Source of the DNA: a sulfur-oxidizing endosymbiont of Gigantopelta aegis
GTDB taxonomy: Bacteria > Pseudomonadota > Gammaproteobacteria > GRL18
Direction: 5' to 3'
Assembly: GCF_016097415.1 (NCBI RefSeq)
Contig: NZ_JAEHGE010000002.1
Location: 186,001-250,000 of the forward strand
DNA length: 64,000 bases
The translations under genes were made by a program, and so were the position numbers. This document shows, piece by piece, positions 29,322 through 39,888 of the stretch. The notes beneath the pieces were generated by a model. The model ran no database searches and was not told the DNA's origin. It saw only the letters and a program-made list of their open reading frames with translations. How positions within the stretch are numbered: the first letter of the stretch is position 1; each line of letters begins with the position of its first letter.

Positions 29322-30557
29322 ATGACTAAGCGAAATGATAAACGTCTCATCGTTGGTCTGGATATCGGCACATCCAAGATCTCTGCTATTGTTGCAGAAG
29401 TAGGTCCTGAAGGTGATGTTGAAATTATTGGTATGGGCAAGCATGCTGCGCGTGGTATGAAAAAAGGTGTGGTCATCAATATAGAGTCCACAGTACAGTC
29501 TATTAAGCGTGCAATAGAAGAAGCAGAGCTTATGGCGGGCTGTGAAATTCATTCTGTTTTTGTGGGTGTTGCGGGTAGCCATATTAGTAGTCTGAATTCT
29601 CATGGCATGGTGGCGATTAGAGACAAAGAAGTCTCCAGTGAAGATTTAGAGCGAGTGATGGATGCGGCAAAGGCGGTGGCGATTTCAACGGATCAACGCA
29701 TTTTGCATGTATTACCACAGCAGTTTTTAATTGACGATCAGGAAGGAATTCGTGAACCGGTTGGCATGTCGGGTGTACGTTTAGAAGTTGATGTTCATAT
29801 GGTGACGGGTGCTGAAAGTGCCGTACAAAATATTGTTAAATGTATTTATCGTTGTGACCTAGAAGTTGATGATATTATTTTGGAGCAGTTAGCATCGAGT
29901 TGTGCTGTGTTAACCGATGATGAAAAAGAATTGGGTGTTTGCCTAGTTGATATCGGTGGTGGTACGACTGATGTAGCGATATTAATTAATGGTGCTATTC
30001 GTCACACACGGGTATTTCCAGTGGCAGGCGATCAAGTGACCAACGATATTGCTGTTGCCTTGAGAACACCGACAAAATATGCAGAAGAAATAAAAATTAA
30101 ATATGCCTGTGCCTTACGACAATTGACCAATCCGGAAGAAACAATTGAAGTGCCCAGTGTGGGTGATCGTGCACCTAGACGTTTAGCACGTCAGGTCTTG
30201 GCAGAAGTTGTTGAACCTCGTTATGAGGAATTGTTTACGCTGATTAAAAATGAGTTGCAACGTAGTGGCTTGGAAGAGTTTTGTGCCTCTGGTGTGGTAT
30301 TAACCGGTGGTAGTTCGAAAATGGAAGGTGCGGTTGAATTGGCAGAAGAGGTTTTTCATATGCCAGTACGAATCGGTATTCCATTGGAAGTGGAAGGCCT
30401 GACAGAAATGGTTAAGGATCCCCGTTTTGCAACGGGGGTGGGTTTAATTATATTCGGTAAGCAAAATCAGGAAATGAGTGGTTTTGAATTTTCTGAAGCT
30501 AAAGGCTTAGGCAGTATTTTTGCCAGAATGAAGAAGTGGTTTCAAGGTAATTTTTAG
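29322..30557 (+). CDS. ftsA: Cell division protein FtsA
   Basis: Actin-like ATPase that tethers FtsZ filaments to the inner membrane. Nucleotide-binding motifs are VGLDIGTSKISAIV at the N-terminus, LVDIGGGTTDVAI and VVLTGGSSKMEGAVE. The extreme C-terminus (SIFARMKKWFQGNF) is an amphipathic helix suited to membrane binding. At 411 residues it is complete. A hairpin with a T run lies between it and ftsZ. Confidence 0.97.
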   Translation: MTKRNDKRLIVGLDIGTSKISAIVAEVGPEGDVEIIGMGKHAARGMKKGVVINIESTVQSIKRAIEEAELMAGCEIHSVFVGVAGSHISSLNSHGMVAIRDKEVSSEDLERVMDAAKAVAISTDQRILHVLPQQFLIDDQEGIREPVGMSGVRLEVDVHMVTGAESAVQNIVKCIYRCDLEVDDIILEQLASSCAVLTDDEKELGVCLVDIGGGTTDVAILINGAIRHTRVFPVAGDQVTNDIAVALRTPTKYAEEIKIKYACALRQLTNPEETIEVPSVGDRAPRRLARQVLAEVVEPRYEELFTLIKNELQRSGLEEFCASGVVLTGGSSKMEGAVELAEEVFHMPVRIGIPLEVEGLTEMVKDPRFATGVGLIIFGKQNQEMSGFEFSEAKGLGSIFARMKKWFQGNF

Positions 30558-30619
30558 TAAATATTGTAGTAAGTGTTGTTGTTAAATTTGTAGTTAGGTT
30601 TTAAATAGACGCGTTAGGG

Positions 30620-30660
30620 ATCCAAAATATGGATGATTATTTTGGATGATATATTTTTTT
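30620..30660 (+). terminator. Terminator-like hairpin between ftsA and ftsZ
   Basis: ATCCAAAATA (30620-30629) pairs perfectly with TATTTTGGAT (30638-30647), and seven T follow at 30654-30660. It resembles an intrinsic terminator or attenuator 42 bases before ftsZ, so part of the ftsZ message may be made separately or set by read-through. Confidence 0.55.
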
Positions 30661-30701
30661 AATGATTTGTCTTCATTGGCTATGAAGAAGGAGTAAGTGG
30701 A

Positions 30702-31874
30702 ATGTTTGAATTAATGGATACATCAAGTGATCGAGCTGTAATTAAGGTGATGGGTGTTGGCGGCGGTGGCGGTAATGCTGTTGAACACATGGCGAATAGC
30801 AACCTGGATGGTGTCGATTTTATTTGTGCAAATACGGATGCACAGGCTCTGGCTAATTCATCAGCCCGTACTGTATTGCAGATCGGCAACGAAATGACTA
30901 AGGGATTGGGCGCAGGTGCAAATCCAAGTGTTGGACGTGAAGCGGCAATTGAAGATCGTGAACGTATTATGGAAGCGATTGCTGGTACGGATATGCTATT
31001 TATCACTGCGGGCATGGGTGGTGGAACAGGTACTGGTGCGGCACCGATTGTTGCGGAACTGGCTAAAGAAATGGGTATTTTAACCGTTGCGGTGGTGACC
31101 AAGCCTTTTCCATGGGAAGGTCCTCGTCGTATGAAGCAGGCAGAAGATGGGATTACTGAATTAAGAGAATATGTTGACTCCTTAATTACGATTCCCAATG
31201 AAAAATTACAGGCGGTTTTAGGTAAGGGGACGACTTTATTGGATGCTTTTAAAGAAGCTAATAATGTTTTGTTAAATGCGGTTCAGGGTATTGCTGAACT
31301 GATTACCCGCCCTGGTTTAATCAATGTGGATTTTGCTGATGTGCGTACCGTCATGTCAGAAATGGGTATGGCCATGATGGGAACCGGTAGTGCGACCGGT
31401 GAAGATCGTGCTACTGATGCGGCAGAACGTGCGATTTCCAGTCCTTTGTTAGAAGATGTCGATTTATCCGGCGCCAAGGGTATTTTGGTCAATGTGACCG
31501 CCGGCATGGATATGTCAATTGGTGAGTTTGAAGATGTGGGTAATTCCATCAAATCCTTTGCCGCTGATAATGCAACCGTGGTTGTGGGTACAGTAATTGA
31601 TCCAGAAATGAATGGTGAAATGCGTGTGACTGTTGTTGCAACAGGCATTGGCATGAGCGCAGCAGCGGCACAGCCAGAAAAAGCGGAAATCAAGCTAGTG
31701 AAGCCAGAGCGTGAACGAGTTCAGGCGGTGCCTACGATTGATCATACTTCAATTGTTGAAGAAGAAAGAATGCTAACAAAAAAAGTATCGGGTGACGAAT
31801 ATACCGCTACCAGTGAAACGGAAGATCTGAAATACCTTGATATTCCTGCTTTTCTACGTCGTCAAAACGACTGA
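30702..31874 (+). CDS. ftsZ: Cell division GTPase FtsZ
   Basis: Tubulin homologue that forms the division ring. The GTP-binding signature GGGTGTG is present (in [15 protein letters not shown], about residues 106-120), as is the catalytic T7 loop ([11 protein letters not shown]). The C-terminal peptide [14 protein letters not shown] is the conserved tail that binds FtsA, ZipA and other partners, after a linker of about 50 residues. The ATG follows AAGGAG. Length 390 residues is standard. Confidence 0.98.
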   Translation: MFELMDTSSDRAVIKVMGVGGGGGNAVEHMANSNLDGVDFICANTDAQALANSSARTVLQIGNEMTKGLGAGANPSVGREAAIEDRERIMEAIAGTDMLFITAGMGGGTGTGAAPIVAELAKEMGILTVAVVTKPFPWEGPRRMKQAEDGITELREYVDSLITIPNEKLQAVLGKGTTLLDAFKEANNVLLNAVQGIAELITRPGLINVDFADVRTVMSEMGMAMMGTGSATGEDRATDAAERAISSPLLEDVDLSGAKGILVNVTAGMDMSIGEFEDVGNSIKSFAADNATVVVGTVIDPEMNGEMRVTVVATGIGMSAAAAQPEKAEIKLVKPERERVQAVPTIDHTSIVEEERMLTKKVSGDEYTATSETEDLKYLDIPAFLRRQND

Positions 31875-32109
31875 GAAAGTATAGACCTAAAAGCCAAGTG
31901 TCACGGGTATAAGTGGTGTGCAATGGTTACAAACTAGGCAGTAAATAAGGAGTGTTTAATTTTGCTGCTATGATGCCAGGGAATGCATCAAGCTGTTGAT
32001 GAATGGATAGATTCTGTTCAAAAGCCGCTGGGTTGGGAGTTAGGATTTTTGTAGTCAATATGGTACACTTTGATGTTGATAGCTTTATCATCCATTAGGA
32101 ATACCGTAA

Positions 32110-33021
32110 ATGATAAAACAACTTACGTTGAAAAATAGCATTAAAGCGACAGGTGTTGGCCTGCACTCTGGCGAAAAAGTGTATTTGACGCTGAGACCAG
32201 CCCCTGTAAACACTGGCATAATCTTTCGTCGCATTGATTTGGAGACTCCAGTGGAGATTCCAGCAAGAGCAAAAAATGTTGGAGATACCACATTATCGAC
32301 GACTTTAGTGAAAGATGGCGTCAGAATATCTACCGTTGAACATTTGTTGTCGGCGATGGCTGGTATGGGAATTGATAATGCCTATATCGATTTAAGTGCG
32401 CCAGAAGTACCTATCATGGATGGTAGTGCGGGACCTTTTGTGTTTTTACTGCAATCAGCCGGAATTGTTGAGCAGCCTGCAGCCAAACGTTTTATTCGCA
32501 TTAAGCGTAATGTTATGGTCGAAGAAGGTGATAAATGGGTACGTTTTGAGCCTTATGAAGGCTTTAAAGTGTCCTTTAATATTGATTTTGAACACCCTGT
32601 TATTCAAGGTCGTTCGCAAAGTGCTGAGATTGATTTTTCTTCCACTTCCTTTGTACGTGAAGTCAGTCGCGCTAGAACCTTTGGTTTTATGAATCAAATT
32701 GAACAACTAAGAGCCAATAATCTGGCCTTGGGTGGTAGTTTAAACAATGCTATCGTGATGGATGAGTATCGAATTCTTAATGAAGACGGTCTGCGCTATG
32801 AAGATGAATTTGTAAAGCACAAAATCCTTGATGCAATCGGTGATTTATACTTGTTAGGCAGTAGCTTGATCGGTGCTTTTAGCGGTCATAAAGCAGGTCA
32901 TGCCTTGAATAACAAAATTTTACGTAAACTGCTGGCTGATGAAACAGCATGGGAAGAAGTAACCTTTGAAGATGAGGAGTTAGCACCCATTTCTTATATG
33001 AAGTCTATGGCTAGTGCATAA
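32110..33021 (+). CDS. lpxC: UDP-3-O-acyl-GlcNAc deacetylase LpxC
   Basis: Zinc enzyme for the committed step of lipid A synthesis. The zinc ligands and catalytic residues are visible: [32 protein letters not shown] and [10 protein letters not shown]. The 303-residue length is typical. Its presence shows a lipid A-type outer membrane. It closes the dcw cluster, is preceded by a 235-bp gap that probably contains its own promoter, and converges with the DUF721 gene 20 bases downstream. Confidence 0.97.
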   Translation: MIKQLTLKNSIKATGVGLHSGEKVYLTLRPAPVNTGIIFRRIDLETPVEIPARAKNVGDTTLSTTLVKDGVRISTVEHLLSAMAGMGIDNAYIDLSAPEVPIMDGSAGPFVFLLQSAGIVEQPAAKRFIRIKRNVMVEEGDKWVRFEPYEGFKVSFNIDFEHPVIQGRSQSAEIDFSSTSFVREVSRARTFGFMNQIEQLRANNLALGGSLNNAIVMDEYRILNEDGLRYEDEFVKHKILDAIGDLYLLGSSLIGAFSGHKAGHALNNKILRKLLADETAWEEVTFEDEELAPISYMKSMASA

Positions 33022-33041
33022 AACGGCAATTGCATAAAATA

Positions 33042-33485
33042 TTATTGATTGGTTTTTGAGACATGTTGAGCCAAACGCATTAATGATGCCTTTAGATCGT
33101 TGTCGCTGATGTGTTGTGCGCTACCTTGAATAATTGTTGCTGCATTTTGTGAGTACTTTGGCAAATTTGTTGCTTTTTTTGTGTCAGTCTTAGCTGATGC
33201 TACTTTGATGATGATTTTTTGTAACTGGCTGAATTGAGCATCAGCGGTGAGAGCACGCTTTAAGGTCGGTGTATAAAAACGTAGTTTGCTGGCCCAAGCC
33301 GCACTGATTGCACCAACAACCAAACAAACCTGGTGATTTTTTTTTGTGAAGCCAAGGACTGATAGTTTATTGCTAAATTCATCTGGCAGGTAAGTCAGTA
33401 AGCGCTTGGAAAGATAGTCAAGATAACGACTATGTTGCATGAGGCGCTCGATGCTGGCAGAGGGTTGTTGAAATATTTTTTTCAT
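33042..33485 (-). CDS. DUF721 (DciA-like) protein
   Basis: A 147-residue protein with the DUF721 fold: the central segment LSVLGFTKKNHQVCLVVGAISAAWASKLRFYTPTL-type pattern (hydrophobic strand, then WASKLR). DciA, in the same family, helps load the replicative helicase DnaB in bacteria lacking DnaC. Whether this copy does so cannot be told from the sequence. It is on the opposite strand, between lpxC and the M23 gene, a common position in gammaproteobacteria. Confidence 0.8.
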   Translation of the reverse strand: MKKIFQQPSASIERLMQHSRYLDYLSKRLLTYLPDEFSNKLSVLGFTKKNHQVCLVVGAISAAWASKLRFYTPTLKRALTADAQFSQLQKIIIKVASAKTDTKKATNLPKYSQNAATIIQGSAQHISDNDLKASLMRLAQHVSKTNQ

Positions 33486-33582
33486 TAAGTTAGATAAATA
33501 AGTAAGGTAAGAGTTTAACGGATTATATCATGGAATGAATCCTGAATAACCAGTCATGTTAAAAGGCTAAATTAAGGCTTAT

Positions 33583-34596
33583 ATGAATATAATTTTTGTT
33601 AGAAAAAGAAGCGGTGCCACGATTGACATTGACATGTCCCGTTCTTTTATTGTTGTCACTTTTCTCCTGCTTCTCAGTATTCCTGTCGTGAGTTATTATT
33701 TGGGTGTAATTTCCAATGATCACGTCCCTTCAATTGCCGATCTCGATAAACCAGAAAATGTAGAGCCTATTCGAGCCAAGCTGAATCAAATCATTGGCAG
33801 TCTATATAAAGAAGAACTAGCACGTCAACAAGAAGAACTGGATTCTCTAAAGCAGCATAATCAAGAAAATATCAACGCATTGACCAATAGCCTGGCGCGT
33901 TTACAGGCGCATATTATTCGCTTGGATGCTTTGGGTAAGCGTTTAACCGAAGTGGCTGAGTTGGATGAAAATGCTTTTAACTTTGATTTTGAACCCTCTA
34001 TGGGGGGACCTATAGATTCAGATGTAAATAAAAAACGTCTTATAGAATCAGTCTCTGCTGCAAATCAAATGGAAAACATTAAATACAGTGAGTTTGTCAA
34101 AAGAATGGCGCAGGTTACACAGGATATTGATAATCGCACTAAGCAATTGTCCATATTAGAAAGTCTATTGATTGCAGAGCATTTTAGCATGGTGTCAACA
34201 CCCACTGGTAAGCCTGCTGAAAAAGGCTGGGTTTCCTCCTTTTTTGGCAAGCGTAAAGATCCGTTTACCGGTAAGAAAAGGATGCATAAGGGGGTTGATG
34301 TTGCAGGTAAATCAGGTTCGTATGTGTTGGCCACTGCTGATGGCATTGTGACCCGGGCTGAAAGTCAAAGCGGTTACGGCAAGCTGATTGAGATTGACCA
34401 CGGTTACAAATTAAGTACCCGTTATGGCCATAATAAAACTGTAGCAGTCAAAGTCGGAGATGTGGTGAAACAAGGCCAGATCATTGCAACTATGGGATCG
34501 ACAGGCCGTTCAACGGGGCCTCATGTGCATTACGAAGTACTGCGCAATGGTCGCCAGGTTAATCCACAAAAATTCATTAACACTGTACGAAAATAA
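33583..34596 (+). CDS. Membrane-anchored M23 (LytM) peptidase
   Basis: Peptidoglycan endopeptidase or divisome regulator facing the periplasm. It has one membrane helix (about residues 22-42), a coiled coil (about 75-125) and a C-terminal M23 domain (about 228-330). The zinc ligands are kept (MHKGVDVAG with H and D, and GPHVHYEV with the HxH), so unlike EnvC/NlpD-type regulators it may be catalytically active. In related genomes this gene lies directly before secA; here about 10 kb of accessory DNA separates them. Confidence 0.9.
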   Translation: MNIIFVRKRSGATIDIDMSRSFIVVTFLLLLSIPVVSYYLGVISNDHVPSIADLDKPENVEPIRAKLNQIIGSLYKEELARQQEELDSLKQHNQENINALTNSLARLQAHIIRLDALGKRLTEVAELDENAFNFDFEPSMGGPIDSDVNKKRLIESVSAANQMENIKYSEFVKRMAQVTQDIDNRTKQLSILESLLIAEHFSMVSTPTGKPAEKGWVSSFFGKRKDPFTGKKRMHKGVDVAGKSGSYVLATADGIVTRAESQSGYGKLIEIDHGYKLSTRYGHNKTVAVKVGDVVKQGQIIATMGSTGRSTGPHVHYEVLRNGRQVNPQKFINTVRK

Positions 34597-35084
34597 TATT
34601 TTTTTAAACTCTTCAGGAAAGTGCCTTGTTGCATTTTAGGTATCTGTGGTTTATTTTATTTCGCTTATATTATAGCTATAAGTCATGCCAATAGGGTTTT
34701 TACTGCGATTTAGCCAGGTCATGCAATAGCTATTGTTTTGTTGAGGTTTAAAAGAGTCATTTAGACTGAGCAAATCTTCTGGAAATTTAGGGTAGAAAAC
34801 TTGTTCTTTTTTATGATAGTGAATGTGGAATTCTACTATCTGAGTTGCTTTAAATTTGTAATGTAAAATTTCACTTTCTGTCAATTTTAGGCAAATTTCA
34901 TGCATGAGATTGGGGCTCAGGAGTACATTTTTATTCTTTATAGGTGACGTACTAGCAAAGTCCGGTAGGTGATCAATTGTATTTTTATTCTGTGTCTGAG
35001 AATGAGAGTTTGAAGTTATAATGTGGCTATACTTAACCGGACACACAACTTAAAATAACTAAAAGATAAAAAGTGTGACCTAAA

Positions 35085-35405
35085 ATGAATGATCAAACAA
35101 AAAAACCGAATAAAAGCTATACATCAGAATTTAAAGAATCAGCTGTCAAATTAGCTAATGAGACGGATCAACCCGTTTCTCAGACTGCCAGGGAGCTAGG
35201 TGTTAATGTAAATACTCTACATACCTGGATCAGTAAATATTCCAAACCGGTGAAGACGGTAGCCAATAGAAGTGATGAACACATTTATGATGAAGTAAAA
35301 CGTCTGAAAAAAGAATTGGCAAAAGTGATTCAGGAGCGTGATTTATTAAAAAGGCCACAGCGTACTTTGCAAGGGAAACTTTGTGAAGTACGCATGGATA
35401 ACTGA
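35085..35405 (+). CDS. IS3 transposase OrfA (copy A)
   Basis: Helix-turn-helix protein that binds the IS ends. The HTH lies at about residues 10-55 ([34 protein letters not shown]) and a short leucine-rich helix follows. The last about 20 residues ([10 protein letters not shown]...) look out of frame: one more A in the A5 run at 35348-35352 would give [12 protein letters not shown]-stop, the usual ending of such proteins, with the stop overlapping the GTG of orfB. Copies B and D are the same here. Confidence 0.88.
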   Translation: MNDQTKKPNKSYTSEFKESAVKLANETDQPVSQTARELGVNVNTLHTWISKYSKPVKTVANRSDEHIYDEVKRLKKELAKVIQERDLLKRPQRTLQGKLCEVRMDN

Positions 35406-36246
35406 TCAGGCTAAAGATTACCCGGTAACGATTCTGTGCCGTTTTATGGATGTTTCCCGTAGTTGCTATTATGATTGGGTTAGCTCTCCTAAAACGGATA
35501 GAGAGAAAGAAAATGAAGCGCTTACTGAGCAGCTAAAAAACTGTTTGAAGACAGTCGCAAGACTTATGGAACCCGTCGTCTTAAAAAGAAAACTGGCTGA
35601 AAAAGGCGTTCATATAAGCCGCCGGAGAATTGGTCGATTAATGAAAAAAGCCGGTTTGTTTTGTAAAACGAAGAGACGCTTTAAAGCGACGACTAATTCC
35701 AAGCATAATAAGCGTATATCTCCAAATTTACTGGAAAGAGAGTTTGCTGTCTCTCAACCTGATCGCTACTATGTGGGTGATATTACCTATATTGCCACCA
35801 AGGAAGGCTGGTTATATTTAGCGGTTGTCATTGACTTATTCTCTAGGCAAATTGTTGGCTGGTCGATGGATGAGCGAATGAAAGCCAAGCTAGTCAATGA
35901 TGCTTTACTGATGGCCATATGGAAGCGTAAACCAATGGATGGATTGCTTTGGCATACTGACCGAGGTAGCCAATATGCCTCTGATAGTCATAGAAAAATA
36001 TTGTCGGATCATAACATAATTCAGTCTATGAGCCGCAAAGGAAATTGCTGGGACAATGCTGTATCAGAGAGCTTCTTTCATAGTTTGAAAACTGAATTGA
36101 CGCACCATTGTCGATTCAAAACCAGAGTAGAAGCAAAGCAGGCAATATTTGAATATATTGAGGTATTTTATAATCGGGAGCGACTTCATTCGGCTAATGA
36201 TTATTTGTCACCAGTCGATTATGAAATACAGCAGGAAATAGCTTAA
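35383..36246 (+). CDS. IS3 transposase OrfB (copy A, frame restored)
   Basis: DDE integrase-type transposase of 287 residues starting at GTG. Catalytic segments are [20 protein letters not shown] (first D), [11 protein letters not shown] (second D) and [14 protein letters not shown] (E). Between about residues 51 and 68 the sequence ([15 protein letters not shown]) is out of frame: the A6 run at 35535-35540 seems one base short, and a later A5 run (A4 in copies B and D) restores the frame. The conserved [10 protein letters not shown] segment is therefore scrambled in this copy although the frame is open. Confidence 0.85.
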   Translation: MKYAWITDQAKDYPVTILCRFMDVSRSCYYDWVSSPKTDREKENEALTEQLKNCLKTVARLMEPVVLKRKLAEKGVHISRRRIGRLMKKAGLFCKTKRRFKATTNSKHNKRISPNLLEREFAVSQPDRYYVGDITYIATKEGWLYLAVVIDLFSRQIVGWSMDERMKAKLVNDALLMAIWKRKPMDGLLWHTDRGSQYASDSHRKILSDHNIIQSMSRKGNCWDNAVSESFFHSLKTELTHHCRFKTRVEAKQAIFEYIEVFYNRERLHSANDYLSPVDYEIQQEIA

Positions 36247-36661
36247 ATCGATTGATTGAAGAGGGGTAAAGGCGACATAAATGCCGCCCATTACCGTTGA
36301 CGGCCATCGGCTCCTCAGCCTGTGCCGTGAAGATATTGTAACAGGATCATTACCGTTGTGAAAATACCTTGGGTGAATGGAACGGCTCTATCGTTCCAGA
36401 GGGCAAAGCCCTTTCTCTTCATCTGTTTAAAGTTAACATGAGAAACTAAAATGATAGGAAATACAAAATGACAAAAATCACTTGAAACAGCCAAAAAAAT
36501 ATTTAGAAAACTGTCCGGAAAAGTGTTGACACATCATTAAAATTAATACAAAGAAAAATGCATAGGTTTTTATTGTTATATGTAAATAATTCATTTCGAT
36601 AATCCAACGTGAAATTGTCCCCAGATTGATATGATATACATGACTATTAGGGGACAGGGCT

Positions 36662-37682
36662 CTATAAATATTGAGAAATCAACTTTTTCTCTTTTTCACT
36701 GATGCCTAGTTTAACGGCTCGTTTAAAGGCTTGTTTAGCTTTGCCATTTTGTTTGTTTTTAGGTAGGCTTGTCCTGCAAGCAAAAAGATGTTTGCTGACT
36801 CTTTAGGCTCGGTCACAATATAATTATCAGTGATAGACTTTATTGCCTTTTCTAATACTAGCGTTGCTTGAGGGAAGTTACCGCTACGTAGTAAGACATT
36901 TCCATAAGCACCTAAGATTGAAGGTTCAGTTATGCCTCGGTCGAACATAATTTTTCCAATAGATAAAGCTTCTTTATAGCCATTTTTATCGAGGGCCAAA
37001 TTACTTAATAAATTATGTAAGGCAGCATAATGTGAAGGGTCTTTTACTAATATAAGTCGATAATTCTTATTTGCTTCCTTTAATTTCCCCTGTTCTTGCA
37101 ATGTTGCGGCCAATTCAAACTTAAGTGTAATGCTGTTGGGATTTAATTTTACACCTTCGCGGAGCGTTTGTTCCGCTTTTTTGAGTGAATCAAGGTTGAA
37201 ATAAAAGTTGGCCAATGTAATCCATACCTGATCTTGTGAGGGATTGTTATCAACCGCCTGTTTAAAATACTTTTCACTTTGACGAGGATCGTTTGTCTTG
37301 GCAATGCGACTTGCCAATTGATAAGGTGGAATGAACTCCGGTTTCTCTTTTATTAAACGCTCTAAAATCGTTAAGGCCTCTTTTTTATCACCATTTAAAA
37401 CATGGACTTCCGCTGTTAGATAGGGGAGTCCCAACATGTCTGGATTCTTTGAATGATAGTCTTTTAAGAGTGCAATCGCTTTTTTATATTGCTTATTGCT
37501 ACTATAAATGGCAACCATGTTCTTAATCAAAGAAAATAAAGAGCCGCCTTTTGCTGATTTTGCTAATTCTTGTAAGGTTTTAACTGCCTGTTCGTTCTTT
37601 TTATTCAGGGCATAGGTTTGGGCTAATTCATAGCTAATAATCTTGTCTTGTGATGGATAACTTTTAAGTAAGGCAAGTAGTT
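36662..37682 (-). pseudogene. Remnant of a PrsT-like TPR protein
   Basis: An open frame from the IS border (37682) contains at least eight TPR-like repeats (for example DQVWITLANFYFNLDSLKKAEQTLREGVKLNPNS-type units). It resembles the TPR protein PrsT linked to PEP-CTERM/exosortase systems. The 5' end, including any lipoprotein signal, is lost at the IS. Near the 3' end the frame breaks at A-rich DNA (about 36747-36760); in the next frame the expected ending AFKRAVKLGISEKEKKLI continues to a stop at 36662. It is thus damaged at both ends. Confidence 0.75.
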
Positions 37683-37916
37683 TGATGTGTCAACACTTTT
37701 CCGGACAGTTTTCTAAATATTTTTTGGCTGTTTCAAGTGATTTTTGTCATTTTGTATTTCCTATCATTTTAGTTTCTCATGTTAACTTTAAACAGATGAA
37801 GAGAAAGGGCTTTGCCCTCTGGAACGATAGAGCCGTTCCATTCACCCAAGGTATTTTCACAACGGTAATGATCCTGTGATGTTATGTCGCCTTTTACCCC
37901 TCTTCAATCAATCGAT

Positions 37917-38778
37917 TTAAGCTATTTCCTGCTGTATTTCATAATCGACTGGTGACAAATAATCATTAGCCGAATGAAGTCGCTCCCGATTATAAAATAC
38001 CTCAATATATTCAAATATTGCCTGCTTTGCTTCTACTCTGGTTTTGAATCGACAATGGTGCGTCAATTCAGTTTTCAAACTATGAAAGAAGCTCTCTGAT
38101 ACAGCATTGTCCCAGCAATTTCCTTTGCGGCTCATAGACTGAATTATGTTATGATCCGACAATATTTTTCTATGACTATCAGAGGCATATTGGCTACCTC
38201 GGTCAGTATGCCAAAGCAATCCATCCATTGGTTTACGCTTCCATATGGCCATCAGTAAAGCATCATTGACTAGCTTGGCTTTCATTCGCTCATCCATCGA
38301 CCAGCCAACAATTTGCCTAGAGAATAAGTCAATGACAACCGCTAAATATAACCAGCCTTCCTTGGTGGCAATATAGGTAATATCACCCACATAGTAGCGA
38401 TCAGGTTGAGAGACAGTAAACTCTCTTTCCAGTAAATTTGGAGATATACGCTTATTATGCTTGGAATTAGTCGTCGCTTTAAAGCGTCTCTTCGTTTTAC
38501 AAAACAAACCGGCTTTTTTCATTAATCGACCAATTCTCCGGCGGCTTATATGAACGCCTTTTTCAGCCAGTTTTCTTTTAAGACGACGGGTTCCATAAGT
38601 CTTGCGACTGTCTTCAAACAGTTTTTTAGCTGCTCAGTAAGCGCTTCATTTTCTTTCTCTCTATCCGTTTTAGGAGAGCTAACCCAATCATAATAGCAAC
38701 TACGGAAACATCCATAAAACGGCACAGAATCGTTACCGGGTAATCTTTAGCCTGATCAGTTATCCATGCGTACTTCAC
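37917..38778 (-). pseudogene. IS3 transposase OrfB (copy B, frameshifted)
   Basis: Same protein as in copy A, but with the A6 run one base short and no compensating change, so the first about 58 codons and the catalytic part (from MKKAGL at 38522) are in different frames. The DDE residues are in the second frame. Confidence 0.85.
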
Positions 38779-39076
38779 AAAGTTTCCCTTGCAAAGTACG
38801 CTGTGGCCTTTTTAATAAATCACGCTCCTGAATCACTTTTGCCAATTCTTTTTTCAGACGTTTTACTTCATCATAAATGTGTTCATCACTTCTATTGGCT
38901 ACCGTCTTCACCGGTTTGGAATATTTACTGATCCAGGTATGTAGAGTATTTACATTAACACCTAGCTCCCTGGCAGTCTGAGAAACGGGTTGATCCGTCT
39001 CATTAGCTAATTTGACAGCTGATTCTTTAAATTCTGATGTATAGCTTTTATTCGGTTTTTTTGTTTGATCATTCAT
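38756..39076 (-). CDS. IS3 transposase OrfA (copy B)
   Basis: Identical at protein level to OrfA of copies A and D (106 residues, HTH at about 10-55). The same out-of-frame ending after an A5 run is present. Confidence 0.85.
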   Translation of the reverse strand: MNDQTKKPNKSYTSEFKESAVKLANETDQPVSQTARELGVNVNTLHTWISKYSKPVKTVANRSDEHIYDEVKRLKKELAKVIQERDLLKRPQRTLQGKLCEVRMDN

Positions 39077-39241
39077 TTTAGGTCACACTTTTTATCTTTT
39101 AGTTATTTTAAGTTGTGTGTCCGGTTAAGTATAGCCACATTACTGTTACAATATCTTCACGGCACAGGCTGAGGAGCCGATGGCCGTCAACGGTAATGGG
39201 CGGCATTTATGTCGCCTTTTACCCCTCTTCAATCAATCGAT

Positions 39242-39884
39242 TTAAGCTATTTCCTGCTGTATTTCATAATCGACTGGTGACAAATAATCATTAGCCGAAT
39301 GAAGTCGCTCCCGATTATAAAATACCTCAATATATTCAAATATTGCCTGCTTTGCTTCTACTCTGGTTTTGAATCGACAATGGTGCGTCAATTCAGTTTT
39401 CAAACTATGAAAGAAGCTCTCTGATACAGCATTGTCCCAGCAATTTCCTTTGCGGCTCATAGACTGAATTATGTTATGATCCGACAATATTTTTCTATGA
39501 CTATCAGAGGCATATTGGCTACCTCGGTCAGTATGCCAAAGCAATCCATCCATTGGTTTACGCTTCCATATGGCCATCAGTAAAGCATCATTGACTAGCT
39601 TGGCTTTCATTCGCTCATCCATCGACCAGCCAACAATTTGCCTAGAGAATAAGTCAATGACAACCGCTAAATATAACCAGCCTTCCTTGGTGGCAATATA
39701 GGTAATATCACCCACATAGTAGCGATCAGGTTGAGAGACAGTAAACTCTCTTTCCAGTAAATTTGGAGATATACGCTTATTATGCTTGGAATTAGTCGTC
39801 GCTTTAAAGCGTCTCTTCGTTTTACAAAACAAACCGGCTTTTTTCATTAATCGACCAATTCTCCGGCGGCTTATATGAACGCCT
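39242..39884 (-). pseudogene. IS3 transposase OrfB fragment (copy C)
   Basis: Only the C-terminal part of OrfB is left, from [16 protein letters not shown] onward with all three catalytic segments. It is cut at AACGCC and joined to the 7-bp tip of the IS. orfA is absent. Confidence 0.88.
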
Positions 39885-39888
39885 CACA

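Larger units (their letters stand above)
35019..36536 (+). mobile_element. IS3-family element, copy A (full length)
   Basis: A 1,518-bp copy with imperfect 25-bp ends (TAATGTGGCTATACTTAACC... and the complement of ...GTGTTGACACATCA; both reach CCGGACA inside), flanked by TTA on both sides. It carries orfA and orfB plus a 3' non-coding tail of about 290 bases. The same element occurs in a nested pair at 37683-39891 and as copy D at 41811-43330. Confidence 0.92.
34651..36594 (-). pseudogene. Small secreted protein, interrupted by IS3 copy A
   Basis: The 3' part (34651-35018) lies left of the IS and the 5' part (36537-36594) right of it. Removing the IS and one copy of the 3-bp duplication TTA joins them exactly (423 bases, 141 codons with stop). 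The new N-terminus is MNYLHITIKTYAFFFVLILT, a convincing signal peptide, followed by a polar mature part of about 115 residues. No known domain is recognised. The reconstructed frame has no stops, so the gene was probably intact until the insertion. Confidence 0.8.
37877..39142 (-). mobile_element. IS3-family element, copy B (internally deleted)
   Basis: Inserted in copy C with duplication CTG. Its left end (CCACATTA at 39135-39142) is complete. At its right end only the outermost six or so bases (TGATGT, 37877-37882) remain joined to ATGTCGCC, so about 250 bases of the 3' tail, including most of the inverted repeat, are missing. It is unlikely to transpose by itself. Confidence 0.82.

Noticed and set aside
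35348-35405. Classical programmed -1 frameshift making an OrfAB fusion in the IS3 copies
   Set aside because: A -1 slip on the A5 run leads to a short ending and a stop that overlaps the orfB GTG, not into the orfB frame, so simple coupling plus a one-base loss explains it better.
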